Assembly (NCBI GenBank): GCA_963682175.1
Contig: OY821788.1
Coordinates: 14,402,001-14,466,000, forward strand
Reading direction: 5' to 3'
Length of the DNA: 64,000 bases
Source: Triglochin maritima
Lineage: Eukaryota > Streptophyta > Magnoliopsida > Alismatales > Juncaginaceae
Notes under the pieces: model-generated
What the model was told of the DNA's origin: nothing
The model's database searches: none
What the model saw: only the letters and a program-made list of their open reading frames with translations
Made by a program: the position numbers and the translations under genes
Shown: one piece after another, positions 12,062-22,720 of the stretch
Layout: each line of letters opens with the position of its first letter
Position numbering within the stretch: position 1 is the stretch's first letter

Positions 12062-15000
12062 CTGCAGTTAGATGTACACGAATATATGATTTAGATCAAT
12101 GGGACTTAGATGAGAATCAGGAAATTGTAAATATTTAAAAGTAGTTTGATAAGTGTGTGCGTGTGTATTTTTATTCGTACCTGTAATGTTGAAGATGTTC
12201 TTGTCTGGAGAGTTTGGTGGAATGCCTAGTAGTGCTGCGACTTGCAATGACAAGGTTAGGAGGAAATCAATATATACTTATGGCATTTGTGAATTAGTAC
12301 TAACTGAGTTGACAGATATTTATTCTTAAAATCCAAAAAAATGAATTAGTCGGGGTTGAGGAAAATCAATTTGTATTTTTAGCATATGAATTCAATGTTG
12401 TGATTAAATTTTAGACGTAAATGTTTTCATATTAAAGAAACAATCAAGACATAATCAATATATACTAGTAACATCTTACTGATTAATTACAATAAGACAT
12501 CCCAAAGGAACATTCATATCCAATGCATATCTCTTATAATTTGTTTCACCAAACCGATAAGGTGTGTTTGTGTATTCCATGGCATACTCTGGCCAAAATT
12601 AGTTGTTTAAAAAAATAATAGCGTTCAATTTTACTGGTATAATATATTACTCCGAACCCTTCTCTTTGGAACATTAATCTAATGACTTGCTCATGTCATT
12701 AGACTATTGTGATAGAAAAAACAATCCGCAACTCGTCGAGTAGTAAAAGTCGATCTCAATTCTCTAAATGACGCGTAAAATACAAAGCAGATCATGTTCG
12801 ACTCGAGGATATCCAAAAAGCTCATTTACTTAAACTAATGAAAATCACAAAGAAGTTAAGTTACAGCAAACTTCGACAATTACACACTCCTTTTACTATA
12901 GACCTAGGAAGCACGAACACTTCTAAATGGTCTTCGTGTCCGAGTCGTGACCGTGTCGGACACTGACACTCCTCGGACACGCCTTGGACACGTGTCGGAC
13001 ACGCCAGGTGGCGTGTCCAGGGCAGTTTCGACATTTCACAGTGGTGGACACGGCTAGGACACTCCTTGGACACCGTGTCCATATTTGGACACGACAATGT
13101 TTGTAATTTAAAAGTTTTAGGGGCAGCAGTGGAGGACTTTTCTTATATTGGAACCCCGGGCAGAGGCCTCCCGAAGGAGGAAGGTGAGAACGTCGGTGAG
13201 GTGGGAGGGAGGGACGGTTAGGATCTCCAGGCACATGCAACAGGCACAGCGGAGGTCGGAGGAGGTGAGGCCGGTGAAGGAGAGGAGGGAGACGATCGAC
13301 ATGAGTTGGGAAAGTGGGGCGGATACGAGGGCCAGGTGGTTCAACAAGACCCCGATGGAGTCGAGGAAGAGGACCTTGTCCAGTAGTGGAGGTGGCGGTG
13401 AGAGGGAAACCGCCACCTTCACCGGTGTGGTGCTGGAGAGGAGGCAGAGACTGTTTCTGTTGTTGTTGTTGTTGCTGCTGCTGGGAATCGGAAGTGGAGA
13501 TCGAAGGTGGAATTGGAGGATTTCTTCCATTGTCTTTTCTTAATGTCGTGTGTGTGATGTGTGTGGAATGTGATGTGTCACATGGAATGTGAATGTGTCG
13601 TGTGTAATAAGGATAAGGATTGAGGAGGGGATGTGTCTTGTGTGGATGAGACCAAATCAAAAACAAGAGTTGTACGAGTAATAACGTTATCCTTTATCAT
13701 GGGCTGACTAATATTTATGAACATTTAATATTTATAATGAACATGTATATTATTTTATAATGAACATTGAATATTTATGAATAATTATTTTTTTACAATT
13801 ATTTTATTATTTATTTATATATATTATAATTTTTAAATAGAATTTTAATGCCCTGTCCGTGTCGTACGTTTTAAAAAAATGTTGTACCCCGTGTCCGTGT
13901 CGTGTCTGTGTCCCGTGTTTGTCTCCGTGCTTCTTAGCTATAGACGAGTAAATCATGAAATATCATTGAAAGGAAAATGGGATTGAGATCTTCAATTGTA
14001 ACTTTCTTGCTTGCACGAGACACAGGTTAGGAACTACCTTCCTACTTTGTTTTGGAGTCTACTAATAATGATTGAAACCAAACTTTGATGGTTTTAATTA
14101 CTGGCATATGAGCACAACCCCGTGATTTTTGCTTGTCATTAATCAAGAATAATAAGTATGTTTCACCGCATGAATGGCGTACTAGCCGAGAATGGTTTAT
14201 CCCCGGAATGTACCAGCAGATCCTCACTCCCCTATACTTTATTCTCAATGTTTTGCAGAGATTTGTTGGCTTTCATATGTTGATAGCTTTAAGGGGCTTT
14301 CTAAACATGAATGAGGGTAGCATCCGCAACATTTGTGTCGTCCCTTTGTTGGGTATTGTTTAGGGAAGAAACTGATGTAGTTTGTGGTAACTAAAAAAAC
14401 AAAGGAGGCGGCGTCAACAATAAGATCTATGATACAACATGCATGAAAACTACAAGAATTCATTTCTTCCCAATTAATTAAGTCTAGGTTCATTAGGGTA
14501 CTTTTTAAGGTTTAAGGCTTATTTTTGGGATATATGTATGGTTTGATATTGGAAAATTTTATTATGATCGACCTCGAATATTAGGTTGAGTAACTTATTC
14601 GGGGTCAAATAAAAGATGTAATGTGAGTATGTGACTTCATTATGAGAAGAAGAAAACTTTTTGTGGATGGACGTGTAGAAGCGGAATCTCTTAGCCCACC
14701 ATTAACAGCGCCCGGGTACTTCCCGGGTGCCCTGTTTTCTCTCTCAGCCACGTCAACTTCTCTCTCTGTCACGTCAGCATAAACCAACCCCCTACAAAAT
14801 CCTCAACCATTATCCAATTCACTCAGTCATGCTATAGTATTTGCTGCCACGTCATTATCTTTTTTCTCTTATCTAAAACTCTCACAACAATCAACAAAAT
14901 ATATTAATAATCATTATTGTAATCACTTAATTTAATTACTTCATTCGATTTGAATTAACAATTAATATATAAATACGAAAATATTTTTTTATTTAGGAAT

Positions 15001-18000
15001 AAATTTTAATTAGTAAAGCTAAAAATACACGGAGCACAAAACGATAACATCGAATCTTAGACCATTCGAGCATCGAGGACCTACAGTGTGCGTGTGACTA
15101 CACAGAGCACACGACGCTAAAATTGAATCTTAGACCACTCGAGCATCAAGGACCTACAGTGTGCGCGTGACTACACGGAGCACAAGACGATAACATCGAA
15201 TCATGGACCACTCGAGCATCGAGGACCTCTAGTGTACACGTGACTACACTTGAATCTATATATACCCCCAACTTACTTCTCTACTTAACCCAAATCCTAC
15301 CTTACTTCTTCCACCCCCACCTTAAAATGTCTTCTTCAGAAGATAAAGGTTCACCGGGGTACAATCGTTCTCCTCCTCGTCGTCCCCCAACCCAACAAAT
15401 TGTCCAACAACCTGCATTCCACCCATCCTACCAAAAACAATTCGCCCCACACCCTGGATTCCACACATCCTACCAAAACCAATTTTTCCCACACCAAGGG
15501 TTCTACCCAGACCATCAATATCAACAATTCCAGCACCATCCACACCACCCGCCAACTCAGGAAGAAGGTCAAACCTAATTTCCAATGTGTATGTATACTC
15601 GCCTCCTAAGTGGTGAAAGTAGTGTAAATGTAAGCCACATTACACCTTATGTGAATGACAAAAATGTCGTTCAACCTCCAAGTTGTCAAGGAACACGCAA
15701 AACCACGTTGATGAGGTCGCAAAAATCGTGGTCCACACAAGAGTATCAAAGACTCATCTCGGCTTACATGGTTGTAAGTGGCGATGTTGTGGTTGGGTCA
15801 AATCATAAAATGAGCTCCTTCTGGACACGTGTGGAGCGCCTCTTCAATGAATCAGCCAAACCAGGTGCAGTAGAGCGTAACGATGAGTCATTGAATGGAC
15901 GATGGTGGCGTACATCGCCGTGTGTGAACCAATGGGTCGGTTGCTTCGACCAGGCGGTGCGGAGGAAGAAAAGTGGTTTCAACGGGGACGATGTCATCAA
16001 AGAAGCACAAATCATCTACGAACGAACACACAACACCAAATTTCAGTACATTCATGTGTGGCTGATGTTGCGCAGCTACCCTAAATGGGAGTTTGTTGCA
16101 CTTGGAGTAACCACAGGAGACGTCGCCGCAGAAACTCCAAAGAGTTTGAGCAGCGGGAAAAGAAAAAGTACCGACGACGATGGGAGTCACGCGACACCGT
16201 CAACAGAAGAAATGGTGTTTGAACAATGTCCTCGTCCAGAAGGTGTTTAAAAAGCAAAAAAGAAGGGGAAACAACCAGTTCAGGCGCAACTCGATCCCAA
16301 TATGTTAGAACTGGGAAAACAAATTGAATATAGCGCAAAGTGAGAGAGGAGAAATACATGCGTTACGAAGAACGGGTAGAGGGGAAACACATTGAAGCTG
16401 AGGCAAAGTTCCAAAGGGAACTCAACAACAAGAAGCTCGACGTGCTATTCTCTCTGATGTAGAAAGAAAACAAGGACGAATTCGATAAAGAAACACTTGT
16501 TGAACTCAATGGGTGGGCAGTAAATCAAAAAGATTTTTGTAGTTGTTTTTTGTTTTCATTTGGAGTTAATGTGTGTTTCGTAGTTTATTCGTATTGTTGT
16601 ATTCGTATCTATTTAAATTTTGTATCCGCATGAGGATTGTATTTCGTATCCGTATTTTTGTTGTATTTTGTATCCAAAGTTTATGAGTATTGTATTAGTG
16701 TTTTGTGACTTAGTTTATCTAAATTTCGTATATGATTTTTTTAATTTTTAAATTTAATTATATCTTAATAAATCAAAATAAATTTAATAAATAATAAAAT
16801 AATTTTACAATTAATTTTTAAAACCTAATTAATTAAATTACAATTTAACTAATCAATACATTAACCTAATTACATATAACTAATCTTTTTCTTTTAAACA
16901 AAAAAAATATTTAACCAATCCGGGGGGCACGTGGCCCCCTGGACGGTTCCGCCCGGGAACCGCCCTCCCGTTAAGGGAGGGCATTTCGAACGCCTGAAAA
17001 AGAGCACCCGTTAAGGGTGCTCTCACTACTATAGAAAGTGGAATATACGTCGGATGTAAGAGGCTATTTATGTCGGATATAAGCACTCTCAGATCCGACG
17101 TCTATGTGTGCGTCGTCTATACATAGACGTCAGCCTTCATATAGACCGACGTCTATACCTAACGAATATACGTCGGCCGTATATACGAGAGGAGATGAAG
17201 TTCTTAATCTAGCGTGGGAATAAGGAAGATTAGAAACCTAACTAAGCAGTCAAGGCCAAAACAACCTAAAGTCCACTATAGGTCCTTAGTAATAGACGAC
17301 GCCTAACTTTGAGGTCCCACCGAGGACCACTTGTTTGTAGGAAATCAAGAACTCGGAGGTCCCTAATATCTCAGGGAGACTAGATGGGCAACGACGTTCA
17401 GGCCGAAACGGTCTTCAACATCGAGGACCACTAATCTGTAGGAAATCAAGAACCCGGAGGTTCCTGAAATCTCAGGGAGACTAGATAGGCAACGACATTC
17501 AGGCCATAACGGTCTTAAACAGTTTCCTCTCCTTAATGCGTCCGAAAATCCTAGGGGCCAACGTCTAATTGATTTTATTAAGGCTCTTTTATTAAGTGAT
17601 TTTTGGGCTAAGGAAAGGGTGATGAAATCCCCCACCTCATCTCCTATAGGTGACTGCCCCCTAAGTGTTTTTCATACCTTAATCTAACAAACAACACACC
17701 AAACAAACACTCACCTCACTCTTGTTATAATGCAAGTCTTACCACCTAATGTGTGTTTTCTAATGAATGATGAGTGAAAGATAGTACGTACCTTACGCCA
17801 ACAATCTACGACAAAAATCGTAAATAAATAATAAATATCATGAATGCAAATCCTATATGATGAATGACTTAGCAAATATTGTCTAATCTTTTGCTTTGGG
17901 TTATTAAAGGCCAAGTTGTTTAAGGGGGTTAATGAGTTAAACATAAAACTTTCTAAATAAATGACTATCTTAAGCATAAATAAACATTTAACTAAATAAA

Positions 18001-20760
18001 CATGTAACTAAATTTTAATCTATAACTTTAAACATAAAAGGCTAGGCTCGGATATAACATAAAAGCAAGGCATAGCAAAAATTAAAAAACCAAAGATTTT
18101 CATTCAGGGTACCAATGTTATACCACTGTTACAAAAGCAACCTACACAAATAAAACATCAACGAAAATTCCTCATTTAGTATTAATCCACTACCAAATTA
18201 ACAATTTTTAGTAAATTAATCCACTATCAAATTAACAATTTCTAGTAAATTACGAGTCCAAAAGACTTCGATTAAAAGCTTAACTAGTTCAAGCTAGCAA
18301 GAGACTCCATTTCTTTTAAGAACATACAAAATATCAAAAAACTTAAGCGTAAATCACGAAAATACGAATATATTAACGATTAAAACCAAAAAATCGAAAT
18401 GTTGCATTCACCAACAATAAACTAGAGGAGAAGTTTACTAACATTGAAAAGAATCGTAACTACAAGAAAATTCCGAAAACAAACCAACAAAAACGAACTT
18501 AACGCTTACATTGGTTAGGATGAAGAGGAAGATAGAGGAAGAAGGAGAAGAGGGCCGGAGACGGGGAGGAGAGCTTGGGACATCGCTGCGATGCAGATCG
18601 GTCGGAGGTCGGTCGCGGTGGAGAGTTCGGCCGCGGGACGGCTAGGGTTTGGGTGGGTTTCGTTTGAAATGAATGACAGAAAACGTGTCTGTTCGATTTG
18701 TTTAAGACCTATAGACGTCGGATATTATAGATATCCGACGTCTATACCTCGACGTCTATATGCAGGGGGTATAGACGTTGGTCGTCTATAAAAGCCGACG
18801 TCTATACTCTATAGACGTCGGATTCACAGGGATTCTAACACCCGACGTCTATAAGTCGACGTCTATAGTGTATATACGTCGGATGAAATCAGTATTCCAA
18901 TAGCCGACGTCTATAGTACCATATAGACGTCAGCCTTGGTAACGACCGACGTTTATGTTATCTTCGTCCAACTAGACGTCGTCTGTTATAACAGCCGACG
19001 TCTATTGGGCGACGAGTAAAGACTATTCTGCACTACTGTCTTAGGTTGCATTTCGCTCAACTTCTCAAAAAAAACCAACTTTGGAGATTCGAAGCCGGGA
19101 AACCATATTGGGCCTTTTCCGCTAGCTTCTCATCTCACAAATGAAGAGTAACTGAAAAGCAGGGACAGGTGCAATTGGATGCTTTTGAAATTATGTTCTG
19201 AATCTACACTCCATTTCCCTAGATCAGGGAGTCGGGCAGGGCCGGGCCGGGCCGCCCATCGGCGGCCCAGCCGTGCCATGCCGGCACGACACAATAGCCG
19301 GGGCACTTGGCACGGCGCGCCGGCATGGCTGGCCAGCCTGAATTCGGCCAGGCCGGTGTCGTGCTGGGCCGGGCGACATGGAACACCCAGGTCTACAATT
19401 CCCTAGTAGATTCACAATTGAAGCTCAGTTGCAATTGCATAATCTACCACCAACAATCAACGAACAGATCTGGCCCGTTCCGAGGATATTGTCCGAAACC
19501 AGATGTCCCGTATTCCACTTTTTAAAAGTTCAAATGCCATTTTCAGAATTTAGCTCTTACTCCTACTCCATGGTGGCCTTACATAAATTTGGCTTCGTCA
19601 AACACGGGCATCCTCAAGCTCAACGTCACCTCTAGCCCTCTCCAATCCCAACCTCGACCTCTCCAAGCTATTTCTTCTTCTTCACCGACGATGCTTGGGT
19701 CAACGTACGTGTTCTTTCATGACAAGTTGGCGACTCTACCATCAGTGGTCAAAAGCGATCACTACGAGGGTTCCAAGAAGGAGAGGATGTTGTGACACGA
19801 TAAGGGGGATATGTGGGCATCGCGCTTGGGTTGCCAAACAAGTTGGAGGGGAAATAGGGTTTTGGAGAGGAAGTTTGGTTCGTTTGACCAAAAGTTGGAA
19901 GGTTGAGACGGAGATCCTTCACTTTTGGCTTGCGGAATGTAAGATTGGGATACCAAATAAAGAGTGAATTAATATTTAAAAATTAAATTAATCTAATACG
20001 ATGACACTAGGTTGGAATAGAAGATAAAATCGTTTCCAAATGTCTAAAAACAGTAAAGGTTAATCAAATTTTCCACAATATTAAAATAGTAAGATTCTGC
20101 AACATTTTTATTTATTAATGAAAACGATGTCGACTACTTTTTGGGAAACAATATAGCTTTGTCACTTATAAGGAAAACAGTTCTCCATCAAAATTCAACC
20201 CATATATCTTGCAAAAATTCCCCCCAAAAAAGAAGAAGTTAAGAATCCATATAACAAATAGCTTCCATCGGAGCTTAAGACCAAGCAAATAAGGCCACCC
20301 AGTTGACTACCACTCAATCGTAAAGAATTGTACTTAATCGTAAACAGTTAACTCAAGTTGAAACGTTCAAAAAAATCAAACTTGAAAAAGTGTAAAAGAT
20401 ATATAAAAAGCTCGTTAATAAACTTACCAGGGCAATCTTTGATGTTGGTGTCTTGGACTTTGCAAGCCTTGGGCAGCTCGACGAGCTTCCCAATCTGAAG
20501 CCCCATACTGAACAGCCCTTGTGACGACGACGCATGTGCACCTGCTGGATGATATAACACAGGCACACCGGGTTCTGGCCTCTTATATCCGCGATCGATG
20601 TGCAGCACTTCTCCGACGGCACGTCAGCCTTCCCGGTGGAGTAGGCCAGGCACTCCGACAGCTTCGTCACGTCGTCTTTGCACTCATCCTTCGACGCCGC
20701 TCGGGCGGCACTAGCCAGAGCGAACACCAGAAGCATCGCCAGGAGGGTCTTTCTCGCCAT
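11940..20760 (-). CDS. GPI-anchored non-specific lipid-transfer protein (LTPG type), 3 exons
   Basis: Exons, minus strand: 20428-20760, 12181-12234, 11940-12061. Both introns are GT-AG and interrupt codons after the first base, so the joins agree in phase. The protein starts MARKTLLAMLLVFALASAARA, a clear signal peptide. The eight-cysteine motif follows: C, C, CC, CLC, then KAC and DCP. After that come the LTPG-typical LLGIPPNSPD segment, a Ser/Thr/Ala-rich linker and a hydrophobic tail ending VVSAVFMSFV, as expected for a GPI-attachment signal. Members carry lipids for cuticle or wall and sit on the outer plasma membrane. Exon 1 has a one-base deletion after QQVH (around 20534-20540). The ATG frame leaves the LTP frame there, and the frame recovers if one base (likely A, giving HNASSS) is restored. 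It is either a pseudogene or a sequence error. Intron 1 is 8193 bp and full of transposons. Confidence 0.88.
12181..12234 (-). CDS. LTPG exon 2
   Basis: A 54-nt exon between acceptor TCGCAG and donor GTACGA. It encodes LLGIPPNSPDKNIFNIT, the conserved segment that follows the eighth cysteine in LTPG proteins. It is too short to stand out without the split gene model. Confidence 0.85.
12904..13937 (-). mobile_element. hAT element carrying a captured gene fragment (Pack-hAT)
   Basis: Terminal inverted repeats CTAGGAAGCACG and CTAAGAAGCACG with a perfect 8-bp TSD CTATAGAC (12896-12903 and 13938-13945). The subterminal zones are rich in GTGTCCG/CGGACAC repeats (12940-13090 and 13855-13925). There is no transposase. 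The GC-rich centre encodes part of an mTERF-like protein on the minus strand. Confidence 0.87.
13117..13530 (-). pseudogene. Captured mTERF-like N-terminal gene fragment
   Basis: An open minus-strand frame of 137 codons. After a Ser/Asn-rich leader resembling an organelle transit peptide, it reads through DKVLFLDSIG, CLEILT and LTFLLREASARGSNIRKV. These match the helical repeats of plant mitochondrial transcription termination factor (mTERF) proteins, where blocks such as CPEILT and FLLRE-GSDLRRVI are typical. mTERF proteins bind organelle nucleic acid. Only the first repeats are present, and the frame ends in the transposon's GTGTCCG zone, so this is a fragment picked up by the hAT element. 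Recognition is by eye; a protein search would settle it. Confidence 0.6.
13946..14690. other. LTPG intron segment without recognisable genes
   Basis: Sequence between the Pack-hAT and the Harbinger element. Short open frames on both strands around 14042-14493 match nothing recognised. Confidence 0.4.
15028..15246. repeat. Three tandem 73-bp repeats upstream of ORF1
   Basis: Units start at 15028, 15101 and 15174, each opening CACGGAGCAC or CACAGAGCAC and closing GTGACTA. They end 10 bp before the TATA box of ORF1, so they could act as promoter repeats. Confidence 0.9.
15257..15264 (+). promoter_or_regulatory. TATA box of Harbinger ORF1
   Basis: TATATATA lies about 63 bp before the likely start codon at 15327 and directly after the 73-bp repeats. 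Confidence 0.55.
15327..16460 (+). pseudogene. Harbinger ORF1, Myb/SANT-like DNA-binding protein, frameshifted
   Basis: The likely start is MSSSEDKG at 15327, leading into a Pro/Gln/His-rich N-terminus that stops at 15578. A frameshift near 15560-15600 joins it to the next frame, open to 16250. That frame contains KSWSTQEYQRLISAY, SSFWTRVERLFNE, LNGRWWRTSPCVNQW and FDQAVRRKKSG. This is the tri-helix Myb/SANT-like pattern of Harbinger ORF1 and of proteins often labelled glutathione S-transferase T3-like. A stop at 16248-16250 precedes a Lys/Glu-rich tail that continues to about 16460 after another shift. In active elements ORF1 helps bring the transposase to the DNA ends. This copy is broken. 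Confidence 0.72.
17040..17182. repeat. Left subterminal repeats of CACTA element
   Basis: About six copies of the core ACGTCGG in both orientations, typically as ATAGACGTCGG or CCGACGTCTATA. Such arrays are transposase-binding sites in En/Spm elements. Confidence 0.8.
18705..19015. repeat. Right subterminal repeats of CACTA element
   Basis: About fourteen copies of the same TAGACGTCGG/CCGACGTCTA core in alternating orientation, often as inverted pairs separated by about 10-20 bases that can fold into hairpins. Confidence 0.82.
19220..19395. mobile_element. GC-rich hAT MITE
   Basis: 176 bp, with ends TAGATCAGGG and (inverted) TAGACCTGGG. Flanking 8-mers CATTTCCC (19212-19219) and CAATTCCC (19396-19403) match at 7 of 8. 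The interior is made of GGCCGGGCC-type repeats. It lies in LTPG intron 1. Confidence 0.7.
19404..20427. other. LTPG intron segment without recognisable genes
   Basis: Mostly AT-rich. Open frames around 19589-19967 are short and unrecognised. Confidence 0.4.
20428..20760 (-). CDS. LTPG exon 1 (signal peptide and eight-cysteine domain)
   Basis: ATG at 20758-20760. It encodes the signal peptide, all eight cysteines and the segment up to DCP, ending at donor GTAAGT. The exon is 333 nt, but phase with exon 2 needs 3n+1 bases. This independently points to one missing base in the region 20534-20540. Confidence 0.85.
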
Positions 20761-21313
20761 CTTGGATTAGGTTGGATGAGGTTGTGTTGGGGAATGGGAG
20801 TGGTGGTTTCAGATGGGAGGTTAGGGAAGTCATTAATTGGTAGGAGTTATGGGGGTTGTAGAGGTGCATTTGGTTAATAGATGTTGTGTATAATTGCATT
20901 TACAGTTCCTTCATTGGCATGGAAATTTGAAATGGATATCTTGACTTGCCCATCATGAAAGGCCAAGGGACGGTGCGGAGGAAACTTATGTTGTCCTTGT
21001 CTTACACGTCATCTATGCTCATTTATATAGATGTCTCGTTCAATCAAGAGTGTTCTCTAACATTGAAATCCTACAAATGCCTTCTTAAAAAGCAATCCAT
21101 ATATGGTAGATACATGTGTGATCTTATAGTTGATGTATCAATGTTATAGGCAAGAATATCGTACCTTAGTTTTAATGTTGTCTAGATAGCCAAGAGTGTA
21201 TCCGGTTCTAGACTAGAAATTTCTTTCAAATTAAGAAATTAACCTAATGGATCACTAGTAAATATGTGCATAATTGGAATGGGGAAAAATAGATTATCTA
21301 TTGTTGACAACTA
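20761..21313 (-). promoter_or_regulatory. Upstream region of the LTPG gene
   Basis: On the minus strand a CCAAT box (20913-20917) and a weak TATA-like AATTATAC (20888-20895) lie 130-155 bp before the start codon. The region is cut at 21321 by the large hAT insertion, so the native promoter is at most about 550 bp before foreign DNA begins. Sites are suggestive only. Confidence 0.35.
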
Positions 21314-21334
21314 TGTTAAACTAGGGGTGTCAGT

Positions 21335-21552
21335 GGATGTCCGAAATCCGACAATCCGTCCGCGTCCGTATTCGTTTTATCCAAGAATCCGTCATCCGTA
21401 AAACCGTATTCATATCCGAAACTTGATATCCGAGAACTCGCGGAGCGAATATTGATATTGATACATCCGATCCGAATAACATCCGATCCGAGATTGAATA
21501 TCCGTATTATAGGATCCGTATCCGTATATGAATCTGTATCCGTATTCGTTTA
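21335..21552. repeat. Left subterminal repeats of the hAT transposon
   Basis: Repeated ATCCG, CCGTAT and ATCCGATCCGA motifs, mirrored by GGATACGG motifs at the right end. They are likely transposase-binding sites. Confidence 0.75.
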
Positions 21553-22119
21553 ATATCATACATAACATATATATGTATATATTTATTAAATTTTTATAAT
21601 TTGTACATAGTTGCTAATTAATTGTAACTTAAAAAGTTAATATTATCTTTCATATGTAATATGAAAAAGTATGTTCTTTGTATACAATTTACCCAACATA
21701 TATAAACTCTTTTCTCCAATTTTCCAAAGCAAAACCTAACCTTAACCTTGTTGGCTTTTTGGCCTTAATCTATGTTTTGATGATTTAATTAACCTAATCT
21801 TAATTATGATCATGTAGAGTAGCACACATATTACATTGCATATATATTGCTTTGTGCTAACCTCTACGGGTGATCAAGACTCAAGGAAGAAAGGAAATCA
21901 AGTCAAAACATGTAATCAAGCTCATTTGAAGAGATGTATTTTTGTATTTCTTTGAGTCTTTAGGAACTTGTGTATTTTGAGCATACTTGAGCTAAAATCA
22001 ACTTAAACACACACTAGGTTCCTCATAGAAGTCACACACGAAATTTCACATATTTTGGACTTCAATAGATCACCCAAACTTAGACCGGAAAACACCAAAC
22101 CTGAACCCTAACTGTCTGC

Positions 22120-22622
22120 CCACATTCGGTCGACCGAAAAAGGCCGTTCGGTCGACCGGATGATCAATTAATCCTGTTTGTGTTTCCCTGTCTAGTTTCG
22201 GTTGACCGCACCTTTTCTTTCGGTCGACCGTTTGTGCTTATTTTTCCGACCGTTACTTTTGTCGTATATACCCAACGGTCGTATTCGTATTAAACCAAAA
22301 ATACCTCAAATACATTTTATGTATCGGTCGACCGAGGACCACGATCGGTCGACCGTTTGTCCATCTCTTGACAAACCCGAATCTCCTGTTGAACAACGGT
22401 CGACCGCTAGACTTGTTTCGGTCGACCGATTATCCAATTGTTGTCAACCCCAAAGTGCCTGGACGAAATCGGTCGAACGTACCCCTTTCTTGTGTTCGAC
22501 CGATGACTTAAATTTCCTAAGTCGTAGCGTTGGGCGGTCGACCGTTGCATAACCGGTCGACCGAACCTTGTGCAAAACTGCCAAACGGTCGACCGTTCTT
22601 CCCGTTTCGGTCGACCGATTTA
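22120..22622. repeat. Cluster of CGGTCGACCG palindromes
   Basis: About eleven exact copies of the 10-bp palindrome plus several one-base variants in 500 bp. A near-identical cluster is in the 3' LTR at 25193-25686. Confidence 0.9.
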
Positions 22623-22713
22623 ACTCAGAATTGGGTCCTGCAGTTTCTGTTTTGTGTAATCACACTTCAACTCACACCCAATCAATCCCAACGGCTCTAT
22701 TCTCTCTAATGCC

Positions 22714-22720
22714 TATATAA
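22714..22720 (+). promoter_or_regulatory. LTR TATA box
   Basis: TATATAA is present in both LTRs (also 25780-25786), about 50 bp downstream of the region shared after the palindrome cluster. It is the expected promoter position in U3. Confidence 0.6.

Larger units (their letters stand above)
14694..17022 (+). mobile_element. PIF/Harbinger element with Myb-like ORF1 only
   Basis: The left end GCCCACCATTAACAG and the inverted right end GAGCACCCTTAACGG match at 11 of 15 positions. The TSD is TTA: 14691-14693 on the left, and on the right T17023 plus TA at 19042-19043, because a CACTA element later landed inside the duplication. GC-rich palindromic tracts lie next to both ends (14709-14733 and 16921-17022). 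ORF1 is present in decayed form; no DDE transposase is seen. The element sits in LTPG intron 1. Confidence 0.68.
17024..19038. mobile_element. CACTA (En/Spm) non-autonomous element
   Basis: 2015 bp, starting CACTACTATAGAA and ending (inverted) CAGTAGTGCAGAA, with 3-bp TSD TCT at 17021-17023 and 19039-19041. Both subterminal regions are packed with ACGTCGG/CCGACGT repeats. The interior has no transposase. It landed in the TSD of the Harbinger element, so it is the younger of the two. Confidence 0.8.
12235..20427 (-). other. LTPG intron 1, transposon-filled (8193 bp)
   Basis: Donor GTAAGT at 20427 and acceptor at 12235. It holds four DNA transposons with TSDs (12904-13937, 14694-17022, 17024-19038, 19220-19395), together about 5.6 kb. 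That leaves roughly 2.6 kb of older intron sequence. The parts 12235-12895, 13946-14690 and 19404-20427 contain no supported gene. Confidence 0.82.

Noticed and set aside
12923..13666. 247-codon minus-strand open frame
   Set aside because: Overlaps the mTERF-like frame and extends through transposon ends; Pro/His-rich out-of-frame product.
19695..19967. Possible extra exon upstream or inside the LTPG intron
   Set aside because: No splice context or similarity to LTP; the LTPG model is complete without it.
22120..22622. CRISPR-like array of short repeats
   Set aside because: Repeats are 10-bp palindromes at irregular spacing inside a plant LTR, with near-identical copies in the other LTR; not a CRISPR.
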